A stretch of 64,000 nt of DNA from Stictocephala bisonia (taxonomy: Eukaryota > Arthropoda > Insecta > Hemiptera > Membracidae). How positions within the stretch are numbered: position 1 is the stretch's first letter; each line of letters opens with the position of its first letter. The position numbers and the translations under genes were made by a program. The notes under the pieces were generated by a model that did no database searches, was not told the DNA's origin, and worked only from the letters and a program-made list of their open reading frames with translations. Shown in pieces: positions 1-10,915 of this stretch. The stretch covers positions 620,001-684,000 of the forward strand of contig JAQJVL010000324.1 of assembly GCA_035578905.1 (NCBI GenBank), written 5' to 3'.

Positions 1-385
1 TCCTTATTAACGATCCATCAATACCTGTTGAGGGAATGGATACAGTTGAATCGGTTCTGAACTGGCGTGGGTATGTGTAACTACTGGAAGTATAAATGGG
101 GATTGACACTAGACCAGTAATGTGATTGCAGGGAGTCTATCCAAAAATTGGATCACATAATTTGATAGAGTCCTCTGCGGTGTTTTACGGAGGGATTAGC
201 CAGCATAAACAGAATCTGTGAAGCAGGTCGTAAATGGCTCGATGGATTGGATTTAGCTTTGTGACAGGAGATCACTTTTATGTTATATTATATACTGCAT
301 GACTTTTGGACTCTTAACCTATTAATCCAAATATATAACACAGCTTCTTAAAAAATTATTAAATGGTAGCTGACAAAGAACCATA

Positions 386-437
<52 letters not shown>

Positions 438-1520
438 CACTCATATTCTGATTATTCTATTTATGAACTTAGCCAAGGTATCAGCCACAAAACATATTTC
501 AACTATGCCTGTGTTTGAACAAGGATTCTTTGTTATTGTCAGAGTCATTCAGTCACATGAGTCATCCTGATTCCTTCAGAGAGTTCTTATGCACAATTCA
601 TGTGTACCACTTTTGTATATGAACACCCACAGATATATCTAGTCCTAACATTGGAGTCACGCTAAACAAAAAGTCGTAAGGGAACCTATTTATCCGCCAG
701 ATATAGGCAATCATACTAGGTAGAATTCTTCGGGAATCAATACTAGGGAATGTTTAAAATTAGGTTTTAATGTATATAAAAATGTCACCCCTAGGATTAT
801 AGTTGGTTGAATGTGATGAAAATAGTATACTCATATAGTCATGAAACCACTGAAGATATTTTCCAAAGTCGTCTTTACGTTGAACTTCCTTACGTCGCTC
901 CTTACCTATTCGCAAAATTAGGTTCTCAAAATGGGTCCTCTTCAGTAGAATGGCCAAGCATACATCAATGAACTCAACGAAGAAGCTACAGTTCCGGACA
1001 AAACTTTAAAGACATTTTTCTATATTCATGTTGGAACTCCATAGTTTTAGGGTAGCTTAGTAGCCTAGAACCGTTCTTCATCTGATGTTTCCGGTCTGAA
1101 TTCTCAACAAACGTCTCTCCAAGAACATTATCTTTAAAGTTCATTACATATCCAGTTCACACACGTCTTTGCCATTTTTATTTTATCTTTAGTTTCTGTA
1201 GGATGGTAGTTGGTAATAGTTATCTCATTTTAATTCTCATATGAACTGCCTTAAACGTTTTTAACCTATTTAAGCCAATAATTTTATACGAGTTTTGAAA
1301 TATAACTATTAATAGAATAAGACAATTATTAACGTCGGATGACCAATTGTATTAAAAATTCCGTATGAGAATTTGAAATTTTAATATTTTCAAGCAAAAA
1401 ACGATAATTAGTTTTTTTGCCTCAGTGAGCATAACTGAGCACTCCTGCTAGGCAGGTCGATGACTCGCCTTAGGCCTTACTAGTTGCATCTGCTCACTGG
1501 CAAAGGATGCATGCTGACGC
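1..1520. other. AT-rich DNA without recognised gene
   Basis: No exon, transposon gene or RNA gene recognised. The only clear structure is a (TA)n microsatellite at about 388-431. Short open frames here show no family signature. Confidence 0.5.
388..431. repeat. (TA)n microsatellite
   Basis: About 22 uninterrupted TA dinucleotides. Confidence 0.95.
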
Positions 1521-1523
1521 ATT

Positions 1524-2840
1524 GATAGCCTCCCCTCACCCCCACCAGTCCGCACCCACTGAACAGCCCCGCATAGAAGAGCTCTCAATCACCTTCTGTG
1601 TGCCTTGTAAATCTTACATCCTCCTTGTATTAGTATAATGAGGTGATGTTCTAGCCAAACACACATGGATAGCCTCCCCTCCCCTCCCACCTGCCACCAC
1701 CCATTGTACAGCCCCGCATAGCAGAGGTCTCAGTCACGTTCTGTGCGCCCTGTAAATTTTACAACCTCCTTGTATTAGTATAATGAGGTGATGTCCTGGC
1801 CAAACACACATTGATAGCCTTCCTTCAACCCCACCGTCCCCACACACTGTACAGCCCCGTATAGCACAGGTCTCAATCACCTTCTGTATGCTCTGTAAAT
1901 CCTACACCCTTCTTTTTAGTCCTTGTATTAGTATGATAAGGTGATGTCCTGGCCAAACACACATTGATAGCCTCCCCTCACCCCCACCATCCCTAGCCAC
2001 TGTACAGCCCCACATAGTAGAGCTCTCAATCACCTTCTGTGTGCACTGTAAATCCTACACCCTCCTTGTATTAGTATAATGAGTTGATGATCTAGCCAAA
2101 CAGACATTTATAGGTTCCCCTCACCCTCCACCGTCCCCACCCACTGTACAGCCCCGTATAGTAGAACTCTCAATCACCTTATGTGCGCCCTGTATATCCT
2201 ACACCCTCCTTGTATTGGTATCATGAGGTGATGTCCTAGCCACACACATATTGATAGCTTCTCCTCACCCTCCACTGTCTCCACCCACTGTACAGCCTCG
2301 CATAGCAGAGGTCTCAATCACCTTCTGTGTGCACTGTAAATCCTACACCCTCCTTATAATAGTGTGATGAGGTGATGTCCGGCCAAACACATATTGATAG
2401 CTTCCCCTAGCCCTCAACCGTCGCCACCTACTGTACACTGTACAGCCCCGCATAGTAGAGCTCTCAATCACCTTATGTGTGCCCTGTATATCCTACACCC
2501 TCCTTGTATTAGTATGATGAGGTGACGTCCTGTGTAAACACACATTGGTAGCTTCCCCTAACCCTCCACCGTCTCCACCCACTGTCAGCCCCGTATAGTA
2601 GAGCTCTTAATCACCTTATGTGTGCCTTGTATATCCTACACCCTCCTTGTATTAGTATAATGAGTTGATGATCTAGCCAAACACACATTGATAGCTTCCC
2701 CTAGCCCTCGACCATCTCCACCCACTGTACAGCCCCGCATAGTAGAGCTGTCAATCACCTTATGTGTGCCCTATATATCCTACATCCTCCTTGTATTAGT
2801 ATGATGAGGTGACATCCTGTGTAAACACATAGGGTGTAAT
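1524..2840. repeat. ~145-bp tandem repeat, about nine copies
   Basis: Successive units begin with TGATAGCCTCCCCTCACCC or a close variant, at about 1524, 1668, 1811, 1965, 2109 and onward. Each unit holds the same landmarks in order: CACCCACTGTACAGCCCCG, a CTCTCAATCACCTT block, CCTCCTTGTATTAGTAT and GATGTCC..CCAAACACACATTG. Copies differ by substitutions and small indels (one carries an extra CACTGTA, another an extra TTTTTAGTCC). No open frame persists across units, so this is a non-coding minisatellite or satellite. Confidence 0.9.
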
Positions 2841-4802
2841 GTTACAAGAGCCGGAGTTACAGGGTTATAACTTTCACAACGTTACCTCCACATTATTTAA
2901 TCTATATCTATGTCAACTCTCAGTAATAATAAAAAGAAACAAGCTTAAAAATCTCTTAAAGAGTATTTGAAATACACATAAATGATATTAAATCACTAAC
3001 AAAGTAATAGCACAGACTAAGTTATACTAAACTTTGCTGTGCTAAATTCCAGCACTGTTCTTAAATGGGTGAAACCGTGAACAATAACGCACAGCGTGGT
3101 GGATAGTGGTGTTCTTGGTGAAGTGCGTGTGGATGAACTAACTGTCGGCTCATGTGCAGCAAGTACAGTACTACACCATAACTGTTATTACTAAATAACA
3201 TACAATTAAAGCATATGTCACTCATCCAGTGAATATATAAGTCCATTAGTGGGTGGGCAGATGTCTGTGTGTCAGAACTGGGCTGGGTGGAGGACTAATT
3301 CTACATATGTTCGCAATTCTTTAACAATGTTCAAAAGGTCGTATCCAGGTTTAAAAAATTGTCGGAGAATGCTGAATTTTAAGTAAATAGCACATTTGTA
3401 AGAGTATTAAACGAATATATAGTATTTGAATGACTTTTTTAAATTTAAAAATGCTTAATTTTCACTTAGCACACGCCAGCAGGGATAAAATTAAAAAAAA
3501 ACTCGAATACAAGTTAGGTTAAATATCAACGAAGAAGTCACTACATACATTACGTAATTTATTTGTTGTAATCACATTTACATTGTTTTCAATGTCAATA
3601 CATTCACTGATCCGTCAAGATTGTCCCACCTAACAGTGGCAAGGTCACACCAATTGAGTTCTGCGTCACACATCAACTGCTGACCAATCAGTGTGACAGG
3701 ACAGTGTGGGGTCAGAGGTCAGTCTTCCAGGAATATCTTCCACGATAAATGTCTGTTTGCTCTCCCTTCCTGCAAGCAGTTTCCGTCCGACCTGACTATA
3801 GAACATATAGAATAAAACATATAGAAATCTATTAAATTACAATATATCTAAAACTCAGTACATACAAATAGCCAACGAATCTGTGCTTCATACAAACAAT
3901 TCTCGACACGGTTCTTGAGTTGGCAAGGTTCGTCAGTAATTCGGCTCTTTCCAATCATAAAATTGGTTTTCACTTAACATTTTTCCTTACGATAATGTAG
4001 GCTGGAAAAGTATTTCCTTTTGTTTCAGTCAAAAAAAATCATCATCTTGTTTTTACTTTCAGTGTTCGGAATTTATCTGACGAGATCACTGGTATAATGT
4101 GTTTACTTCACATAATCTGTGCCTTCAGGAAGCCAACATGTTGTTTTGAATTCTGCAGTGAAAAGGTATGTCTTCATTTCTATTGGCAATTAAACGCAAA
4201 TCACATTTGGTGAAGACAATCCGTTATTGAAATTATTCCAGCATACATATTAAATTTAGTTTTTTGACATTCCAAAAAATCATCCTTAGCCTATTACGTA
4301 AATAAAATTATTTTTTTGTCTTAAACCAAATATAGGACTAGTTTTCTTCGTAAGTTTAATACAATATCTACTTTTTTCACAACTACTTTATACCCATTTA
4401 TCATAATCATATGTTATTCTTAAGTATAATACATTGGTATGTTTTGCAGACAAATTTCAAATATTTATATCGGTACTTGTTCAAATCTAAAAATTCTCTA
4501 ATTTTGGTATTTTTAAGTCTCTGTTGTCTTTACATTACCGGTAATTGAGATAAAATTATTATTTAACTCACAGAAGCTAATAAACTTTATGGAAATGTAG
4601 TTCAGACACGTTTGAAATACGAAACACTTTGGGGACAGATGCGACCTGCCAACGACAACAATTTTACAGTCATGTTGGAAACGGTTTGATTACTGTCATG
4701 CAATGTATACTTCTTTACTAGATAACTGTATAGTATCATTTAATGTACAGACTGAGATAGAATCTGAATGTAACATTTAGGTTATATACATCAAATAAGG
4801 TT

Positions 4803-4804
<2 letters not shown>
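2841..4804. other. AT-rich DNA without recognised feature
   Basis: Intergenic or intronic sequence. A short stretch near 3630-3740 is richer in GC but shows no homology I recognise. Confidence 0.4.

Positions 4805-4838
<34 letters not shown>
4805..4838. repeat. (TA)n microsatellite at LINE 3' junction
   Basis: About 17 TA dinucleotides immediately abut the CAATT-repeat tail of the minus-strand LINE at 4840, so the LINE probably inserted at or beside this microsatellite. Confidence 0.9.
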
Positions 4839-4841
<3 letters not shown>

Positions 4842-5240
4842 ATTCAATTCAATTCAATTCAAAATTATCTTTATTTCACAAAAACTACATGTAGAATATT
4901 ACAAAAATAACCTAACCTAATAAACAATAAATTAAACTGTCTACTTTATTTAAACTAAAATACTTTTTGTGAAAAAAGTTCGGCACCCCGAAGGAAAAAC
5001 CTGTGTTGGGGTTACCTGCATTGTAAAAAGAAACAAATTAATTTACTCTGAAAGGAAGAGTTTGCGCCGGCCAAGGAAATAAAAAGTTTTCTTACAATAA
5101 TCTTAATAATATAACAAAATAATCAAAATAATAATATACTTGTGTGTACTACAGCATGAAATATTATTGACAGATATTCTTACAATTATTGACAGATATA
5201 CTAACAATTACATCAATCTTTACAGCATATGTTTTCAAGC

Positions 5241-5356
5241 ACACGCACGCACGCAGGCACGCACGCACGCACGCACGCAGGCACGCACGCACGCACGCAC
5301 GCACGCACGCGCACACACACACACGCACGCACGCACGCACACACGCACGCACACAC
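5241..5356. repeat. (ACGC)n/(AC)n microsatellite in LINE 3' UTR
   Basis: Tandem ACGC with scattered AGGC and ACAC variants lies between the ORF2 stop and the LINE tail. It produces spurious His/Ala/Thr/Arg-rich open frames on + and Cys/Val/Arg/Ala-rich ones on -. Confidence 0.95.
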
Positions 5357-5381
5357 CACCTTTTGACACTTTCAAAGATAG

Positions 5382-8288
5382 CTAAGTGACAATTCTTAAA
5401 AACTCCTCACAATACTGTACAGTAAACAAAAATTGTTTCAATGTTTTACAAAATTGATTTAAGTTGTTGAAAGCACTTAATCGTACAGAAACTAAATTAT
5501 AAATTCTAGGAGCATTCCAAGTAAATGAATGCTGACATACAGTAAGTCTCGTTTTAGGTACTTGGAATAGTGAATGCCGAAAGTTATATCTATTGTTATC
5601 TTGAAAAATAGTTGTAGAGCTTCGAATAAAGAAAATTTTTAAAACTTTGTAAATGTAAAGATTTCGAATTGGAAGAATTTTCAACTGTAGAAATAGAGGC
5701 CAGGAAGGAGTTAATCTGTGGGACTTGGTAATGATACGTATGAAGGATTTTTGAAGGATAGTGAGAGGATATAACGTTGAAGCATAAGTGCCACCCCAAC
5801 ATGCAAGGCCATAACTCAGTCTGGAGCTTACTAGAGCATGATAAACCTCTAACAACACTTTACGTGGACAAACATCACGCAGAAAATAGAAGCTCCTTAC
5901 GCTTCTTAACATTTCCTTTTTCACTTTATTTACATGACCTCTCCATGATAAATTTGAATCTATTACAAGTCCCAAGTACTTAATTTCTTCTTCTTTGGTA
6001 ATTCTAAGGCATGAACAATTTGTATGACTTTTGCAACATAAATCATGATAAATCAGTTCGTTATACACAGACTGTTTACTACTTAGGCTGAAAATCATAT
6101 ATTTAGTTTTCTCACTGAGAACCATGAAATTTATGTCAAACCAGAATCTCAGTAGCCTTAAATCTTCCTGTATTTTGTCATAAATTGTATCTAGACTGTC
6201 ATAGCAGTAAGTTAGGGCTGTATCATCTGCAAAAGCTGTTATATTTCCATTTAGTTTTCCATTACAGAGATCATTAACATATATTAAAAATAGAATTGGG
6301 CCGAGGACTGAACCCTGTGGAACACCATATTTAATTGTAACATAATCGCTCTTATCAGTTCCCAATCGAACACATTGTTTCCTGCCAGTCAGGTAGCTAC
6401 GAAACCAATTATGAGCTACTCCTCTTATGCCTGCTTTCCACATTTTGTTTAAAAGTATGGTGTGATCCACAGTGTCGAAAGCTTTGGTTATGTCAATATA
6501 TAAGGCTGCACAATGCTTACCTTTATTTAATCCATCATATATATTGTTCAAAAAACTAAGCAAGGCATATTCTGTACTCATTTTTTCTCTAAATCCAAAT
6601 TGGTTATCACTCAAAAACTTAATATTTTCTAAGTATATCATCAATCTCTTTTTGACCAGTTTCTCAAACACCTTAGCAAAACTTGATAATAGTGAAATAG
6701 GTCTGTAGCAATCAATATTTTTCCTATCCCCCTTTTTATAAATGGGTATAACAACAGCTTTTTTTAAACAAGCTGGAAATTCACCATCAACAAAGCTTCT
6801 ATTAAAAAGTTCTGTTAAAACTGGTGCTATTAGAAAAGAGATTTTCTTCAACAAAAATGTATTCACACCGTCGTCTCCAGGTGCCTTATTATTTTTAAGT
6901 TTACTAATGATAGATTGAATCTCTTGTTCGTCAGTGGGAACCATGAACATGGAATTTTGTTCTTCAAACGTCTGGAAATATTCATTGTACACATTTAAAA
7001 CATTTTGAGTGTTGGATTTAATTGAATTTCTTAATTTTTCAGCAATAAAAATGAAATATTTGTTGAATTCACTTGTAATATCTTTGGAGTTTGTTATAAC
7101 ATTCGAACCAGCAACAATCTCACTTATCTCTTTTTTCCTATCACTATTTTCACCAATTAAATCGTTTACAATTCTCCATTTAGCACGAGGGTTCCCTGCA
7201 CAGTTTACAAATTTGTTTAAATAATATTGTTCTTTTTTCATTCTTATTATACTGCGCAGATTGTTTCTGTAACTTTTATAATACTCTTTCAGTCTGAAAT
7301 CATACGGTCTAGCTTTCATTAGCACATATAGTTTTTTCCTCACTGCAATCTTTCTACATAAATCGTCAGATATCCAAGGGGTTAACTTGACTGGCAGATT
7401 ATAATTACTCGTTACTTTATTTTCAATACACTTATCAATGGTTAAAGCAAGAGTATCTAAAAAAGATTCAAACGCATCAGAAAGTGATACATTCGTTTTT
7501 ACAACTAGGTTCCAATCAATATTTAATAATTCATTTTGTAATTTATTGAAATCGATTTTGTAATATGTTTTATTGTTATTGTATTGGGCAGGAATATTTC
7601 TAAAATTCAATTTCAGTACTATCATTGAGTGATCTGTAATATCTAAATGCATAACCAAAGCTTCGTAGTTTATAAGTGGCAAATCATTCCTACATATCCT
7701 CATAAAACAGTGATCTAAACAGGTGTGACTTTGGGCTACAATTCTTGTCGGCTCATCAATCAAACACTTCAAACCATTACTAGCCAACAATGTTAAATAT
7801 CTTTCAACAATATAATCGTTTTTAGCCAAAATATCGCAGTTAATATCACCAGTATAGACAATGTTACGACCATGGTTTTTAAACAATAGGTGCTGAAGGT
7901 CAGTCAGATACTGTGCGAGGGGAACCCCGTGCAGCCTGTAGACGGCGAGCAGCTCAAGCTCAACGTTATCTATGTGACAGGTTATTTGGAGGCAGTCAGC
8001 AGATTGTACGTCTGTTAGTCTATCTACTTTACTGCACTGATAACAATCACGCACATACACCGCTACACCCCCAGAGCGATATCTTTCATTACAGTTACTA
8101 AACATATTAAAACCAACAATTTTGAATAAATTTAATTCGTGTTCTGAAATCCAAATTTCTGTCAGTACAATAATATCCGGTTTAAACGGTAATGTTTGCA
8201 AATTGGCGATGAAATAATCATAGTTTTGCCTAAGACTTCTGATGTTTTGATTCGTTATCACTAAAGATTGTTCCAATTTACCACTCAA
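5382..8288 (-). CDS. LINE ORF2: endonuclease/reverse transcriptase, 968 aa
   Basis: This intact ORF encodes an apurinic-type endonuclease followed by a reverse transcriptase, the two activities used in target-primed reverse transcription. The endonuclease occupies roughly residues 10-235: NQNIRSL near the start, LTEIW (catalytic Glu), RSGGVAVYVRD, YTGDIN (catalytic Asp-Asn) and LDITDHSMI (catalytic Asp-His). The reverse transcriptase spans about residues 480-750: KAPGDDGVN, YRPISLLSSFAKVFEK, NQFGFREKMST, DITKAFDTVDH, GVPQGSVLGPILFLIYVNDL and the active site FADDTA, then YLGLVID. The length fits a complete ORF2 of this type. The ATG at 8288 lies just before the endonuclease. The polymerase and endonuclease landmarks are all present, so activity is possible. 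No RNase H domain was recognised. Confidence 0.95.
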   Translation of the reverse strand: MSGKLEQSLVITNQNIRSLRQNYDYFIANLQTLPFKPDIIVLTEIWISEHELNLFKIVGFNMFSNCNERYRSGGVAVYVRDCYQCSKVDRLTDVQSADCLQITCHIDNVELELLAVYRLHGVPLAQYLTDLQHLLFKNHGRNIVYTGDINCDILAKNDYIVERYLTLLASNGLKCLIDEPTRIVAQSHTCLDHCFMRICRNDLPLINYEALVMHLDITDHSMIVLKLNFRNIPAQYNNNKTYYKIDFNKLQNELLNIDWNLVVKTNVSLSDAFESFLDTLALTIDKCIENKVTSNYNLPVKLTPWISDDLCRKIAVRKKLYVLMKARPYDFRLKEYYKSYRNNLRSIIRMKKEQYYLNKFVNCAGNPRAKWRIVNDLIGENSDRKKEISEIVAGSNVITNSKDITSEFNKYFIFIAEKLRNSIKSNTQNVLNVYNEYFQTFEEQNSMFMVPTDEQEIQSIISKLKNNKAPGDDGVNTFLLKKISFLIAPVLTELFNRSFVDGEFPACLKKAVVIPIYKKGDRKNIDCYRPISLLSSFAKVFEKLVKKRLMIYLENIKFLSDNQFGFREKMSTEYALLSFLNNIYDGLNKGKHCAALYIDITKAFDTVDHTILLNKMWKAGIRGVAHNWFRSYLTGRKQCVRLGTDKSDYVTIKYGVPQGSVLGPILFLIYVNDLCNGKLNGNITAFADDTALTYCYDSLDTIYDKIQEDLRLLRFWFDINFMVLSEKTKYMIFSLSSKQSVYNELIYHDLCCKSHTNCSCLRITKEEEIKYLGLVIDSNLSWRGHVNKVKKEMLRSVRSFYFLRDVCPRKVLLEVYHALVSSRLSYGLACWGGTYASTLYPLTILQKSFIRIITKSHRLTPSWPLFLQLKILPIRNLYIYKVLKIFFIRSSTTIFQDNNRYNFRHSLFQVPKTRLTVCQHSFTWNAPRIYNLVSVRLSAFNNLNQFCKTLKQFLFTVQYCEEFLRIVT

Positions 8289-9223
8289 GATTAATTAGAA
8301 AACAAGAAACAAAATTCACTAGCATACCATACATCATACATTCACTCAATCTCACACACACAATATTTATCCAAGCAAAATATAATCTATATTCCATTTA
8401 CAAACTATGCTACATTTCACACCACAACTTACAATAATACAAATTATAAAAACGAAATAGTGATATTTGGCCAAATTAAGCGCAATTCAAAGACTCACAA
8501 AATAACATGGTTTAGGTACTTATATAAAGAAAAGAAAAACTAGATTAAAGAAATTATCATCCTCTTATAATACATAACACTAACTATCCATAGTTCACAA
8601 ACATATTCATTCACGCATACATTCGTACCGACATACTTGCACATACATACACTTAAAAAATATTACAAGTGATAATTGAAATAAATAACATGATTTAGAT
8701 ACTTCTATGAAGAAAAAAATCAAGATTAAAGAAATGATCAATACATAACACAAACTATCCATTCATTCACACATACATTCGTACGGACATACTTGCACAT
8801 ACATACGCTTAAAAAATATTACAAGTGATAATTGAAATAAATAACATGATTTAGGTACTTCTATGAAGAAAAAAAATCAAGATTAAAGAAATGATCAATA
8901 CATAACACAAACTATCCATTCATTCACGCATACATTCGTACGGACATACTTGCACATACATACACTTAAAAAATATTACACGTGATAATTGAAATAAATA
9001 ACATGATTTAGGTACTTCTATGAAGAAAAAAATCAAGATTAAAGAAATGATCAATGCATAACACAAACTATCCATTCATTCACACATACATTCGTACGGA
9101 CATACTTGCACATACATACGTAAAGGTAAAAAAAATATAACGAGTAAAAATTGAAATAAAATAACAAAAGCAAGTTGACTTATTTAAGCAAATAACAAAG
9201 TACTGATTAGTAATAATCACCAT
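8289..9223 (-). repeat. ORF1-ORF2 spacer with 156-bp tandem repeat (about four copies)
   Basis: GATAATTGAAATAA recurs at 8671, 8827 and 8983, a 156-bp period; a diverged copy precedes at about 8500-8670 and a partial one follows near 9148. Each unit contains ACATGATTTAGGTACTTCTA, CATACATTCGTACGGACAT and ACTTGCACATACATAC. The central copies are almost identical. The block sits between the end of the ORF1 remnant and the start of ORF2 on the minus strand, so it is part of the LINE or an expansion within it. Confidence 0.85.
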
Positions 9224-9313
9224 TTATAAATTATTTAGATCATCCATTGTGGTTAGTACCTTGACTGGATCACCCTGGTTCTTCCTCATGAGAATTCTGC
9301 CAGCACGGATCCA
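9224..9313 (-). pseudogene. C-terminal remnant of LINE ORF1
   Basis: About 29 codons ending in RAGRILMRKNQGDPVKVL..MDDLNNL and a stop read toward ORF2 in the same orientation. This resembles the end of the nucleic-acid-binding ORF1 proteins of insect non-LTR elements. Upstream of 9313 the sequence turns into AT-rich repeats with no further ORF1 homology, so the element is 5'-truncated or rearranged here. The assignment rests on position and a short motif, so it is moderate. Confidence 0.55.
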
Positions 9314-9425
9314 AAGATAGGTGTAAGCTATCTTAGCTATATATATATATATCTTAGCTATCTTAGCTATATATACTATATCCAAAGATAGGTGTAAGCT
9401 ATATAAGCTATATATATATATATAG
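9314..9425. repeat. AT-rich direct and inverted repeats
   Basis: AAAGATAGGTGTAAGCTAT occurs twice (about 9312 and 9381), separated by TATCTTAGCTA repeats and (TA)n runs. The segment forms the ragged 5' border of the LINE. Confidence 0.8.
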
Positions 9426-9944
9426 CTTAGAATAATCTGTAATTTGCATAAACCACGTACCGTACACAAGAAAACGCAAAATAACCTTTTCCTTTTTTCG
9501 TTATATATAAGTTGTTTATTGATCGGTAATGCTTGAGCTGTTCGCATTTCACGGGAAAATTATACTCGTATTGCAGTACTATTTTCAACTACCCTTCACG
9601 CTTCTTGTCCCATACACGCGTGAGAAAAGTGCAAAAATCCTGTATAAAATAAAAAAAGGTGTTTTTGTTACAGCAGGAATGTTGGCTACACAACACTATA
9701 CACGTTACCCTTTTAACAGCACAATGCATGTAGGAAAGGTGTCTATATAACATGTACATAGTCTGTGCAAAAGCATGAACATTAACTTTGTAACTGCATG
9801 AATATTTGCTACATAACTGACAGAACATTGCGTCTATAACAGCAATGCTTTTATAAAAGCAAGAACTATGCCTGTACAACAGCACAGACTGCTTGTAGAG
9901 GAGCACAGTCAGTGTCTGTATAACAGAACTAAAAATGCCAGTAT

Positions 9945-10915
9945 TTCACCTCGAACATTGCCTGTATATCAGCATGAACAACGCATGTATAACAGCATGA
10001 ACAATGCCTGTATAACAGCATGAACAACGCCTGTATAGCAACATGAACTACATCTGTATAACAGCATGAACAACGCCTGTATAGCAGCATAAACAACGCC
10101 TGTATAGCAGCATGAACAACGCCTGTATATCAGCATGAACAATGCCTGTATATCAGCATGAACAGCGCCTGTATAGCAGCATGAACAACGCCTGTATAGC
10201 AGCATGAACAGTGCCTGTATATCAGTATGAACAGTGCCTGTATATAGCATGAACAGTGCCTGTATATCAGCATGAAGAGTGTCTGTATATCAGCATGAAG
10301 AGTGACTGTATATCAGCATGAACAGTGCTGGTATATCAGCATGAAGAGGGCCTGTATATCAATATGAGGAGTGCCTGTATATCAGCATGAAGAGTGACTG
10401 TATATCAGTATGAACAGTGCTTGTATATCAGCATGAAGAGTGCCTGTATATCAGTATGAAGAGTGCCTGTATATCAGCATGAACAGTGCCGGTATATCAG
10501 TATGAAGAGTGCCTGTATATCAGCATGAAGAGTGCCTGTATATCAGTATGAAGAGTGACTGTATATCAGCATGAAGAGTGTCTGTATATCAGTATGAAGA
10601 GTACCTGTATATCAGCATGAAGAGTGCCTGTATATCAGCATGAAGAGTGCCTGTATATCAGTATGAAGAGTACCTGTATATCAGTATGAAGAGTACCTGT
10701 ATATCAGCATGAAGAGTGCCTGTATATCAGTATGAAGAGTGCCTGTATATCAGTATGAAGAGTGCCTGTATATCAGTATGAAGAGTGCCTGTATATCAGT
10801 ATGAAGAGTGCCTGTATATCAGCATGAAGAGTGCCTGTATATCAGCATGAAGAGTGCCTGTATATCAGCATGAAGAGTGCCTGTATATCAGTATGAAGAG
10901 TGCCTGTCTAGTAGC
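9945..10915. repeat. 23-bp minisatellite, about 40 copies
   Basis: The consensus unit is CAGCATGAAGAGTGCCTGTATAT, with alternation of CAGCATG/CAGTATG and AGAGTG/ACAGTG. Units are most uniform at about 10420-10900 and decay toward the left, where degraded copies can be traced to about 9670. Open frames across it (e.g. minus strand 9969-10250) only reflect the repeat. Confidence 0.95.

Larger units (their letters stand above)
4840..9313 (-). mobile_element. Non-LTR retrotransposon (CR1/L2/Jockey-like), 5'-truncated, intact ORF2
   Basis: Read on the minus strand, the order is: C-terminal remnant of ORF1 (9313-9224), a ~930-bp spacer containing a 156-bp tandem repeat, ORF2 of 968 residues (8288-5382), a ~540-bp 3' UTR with a CG-rich microsatellite, then AATAAAG and a (TTGAA)n tail ending at 4840. 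A short microsatellite tail instead of poly(A) is known from CR1/L2-type LINEs; the clade is not assigned here. The 5' side is cut in ORF1 by AT-rich repeats at 9314-9425. The intact ORF2 points to a fairly recent insertion. Confidence 0.9.

Noticed and set aside
5140..5389. His/Ala/Arg/Thr-rich frames on both strands
   Set aside because: Translation of the ACGC/AC microsatellite in the LINE 3' UTR.
9945..10915. CRISPR-like regular repeat array
   Set aside because: The 23-bp units are contiguous without unique spacers and the genome is eukaryotic.
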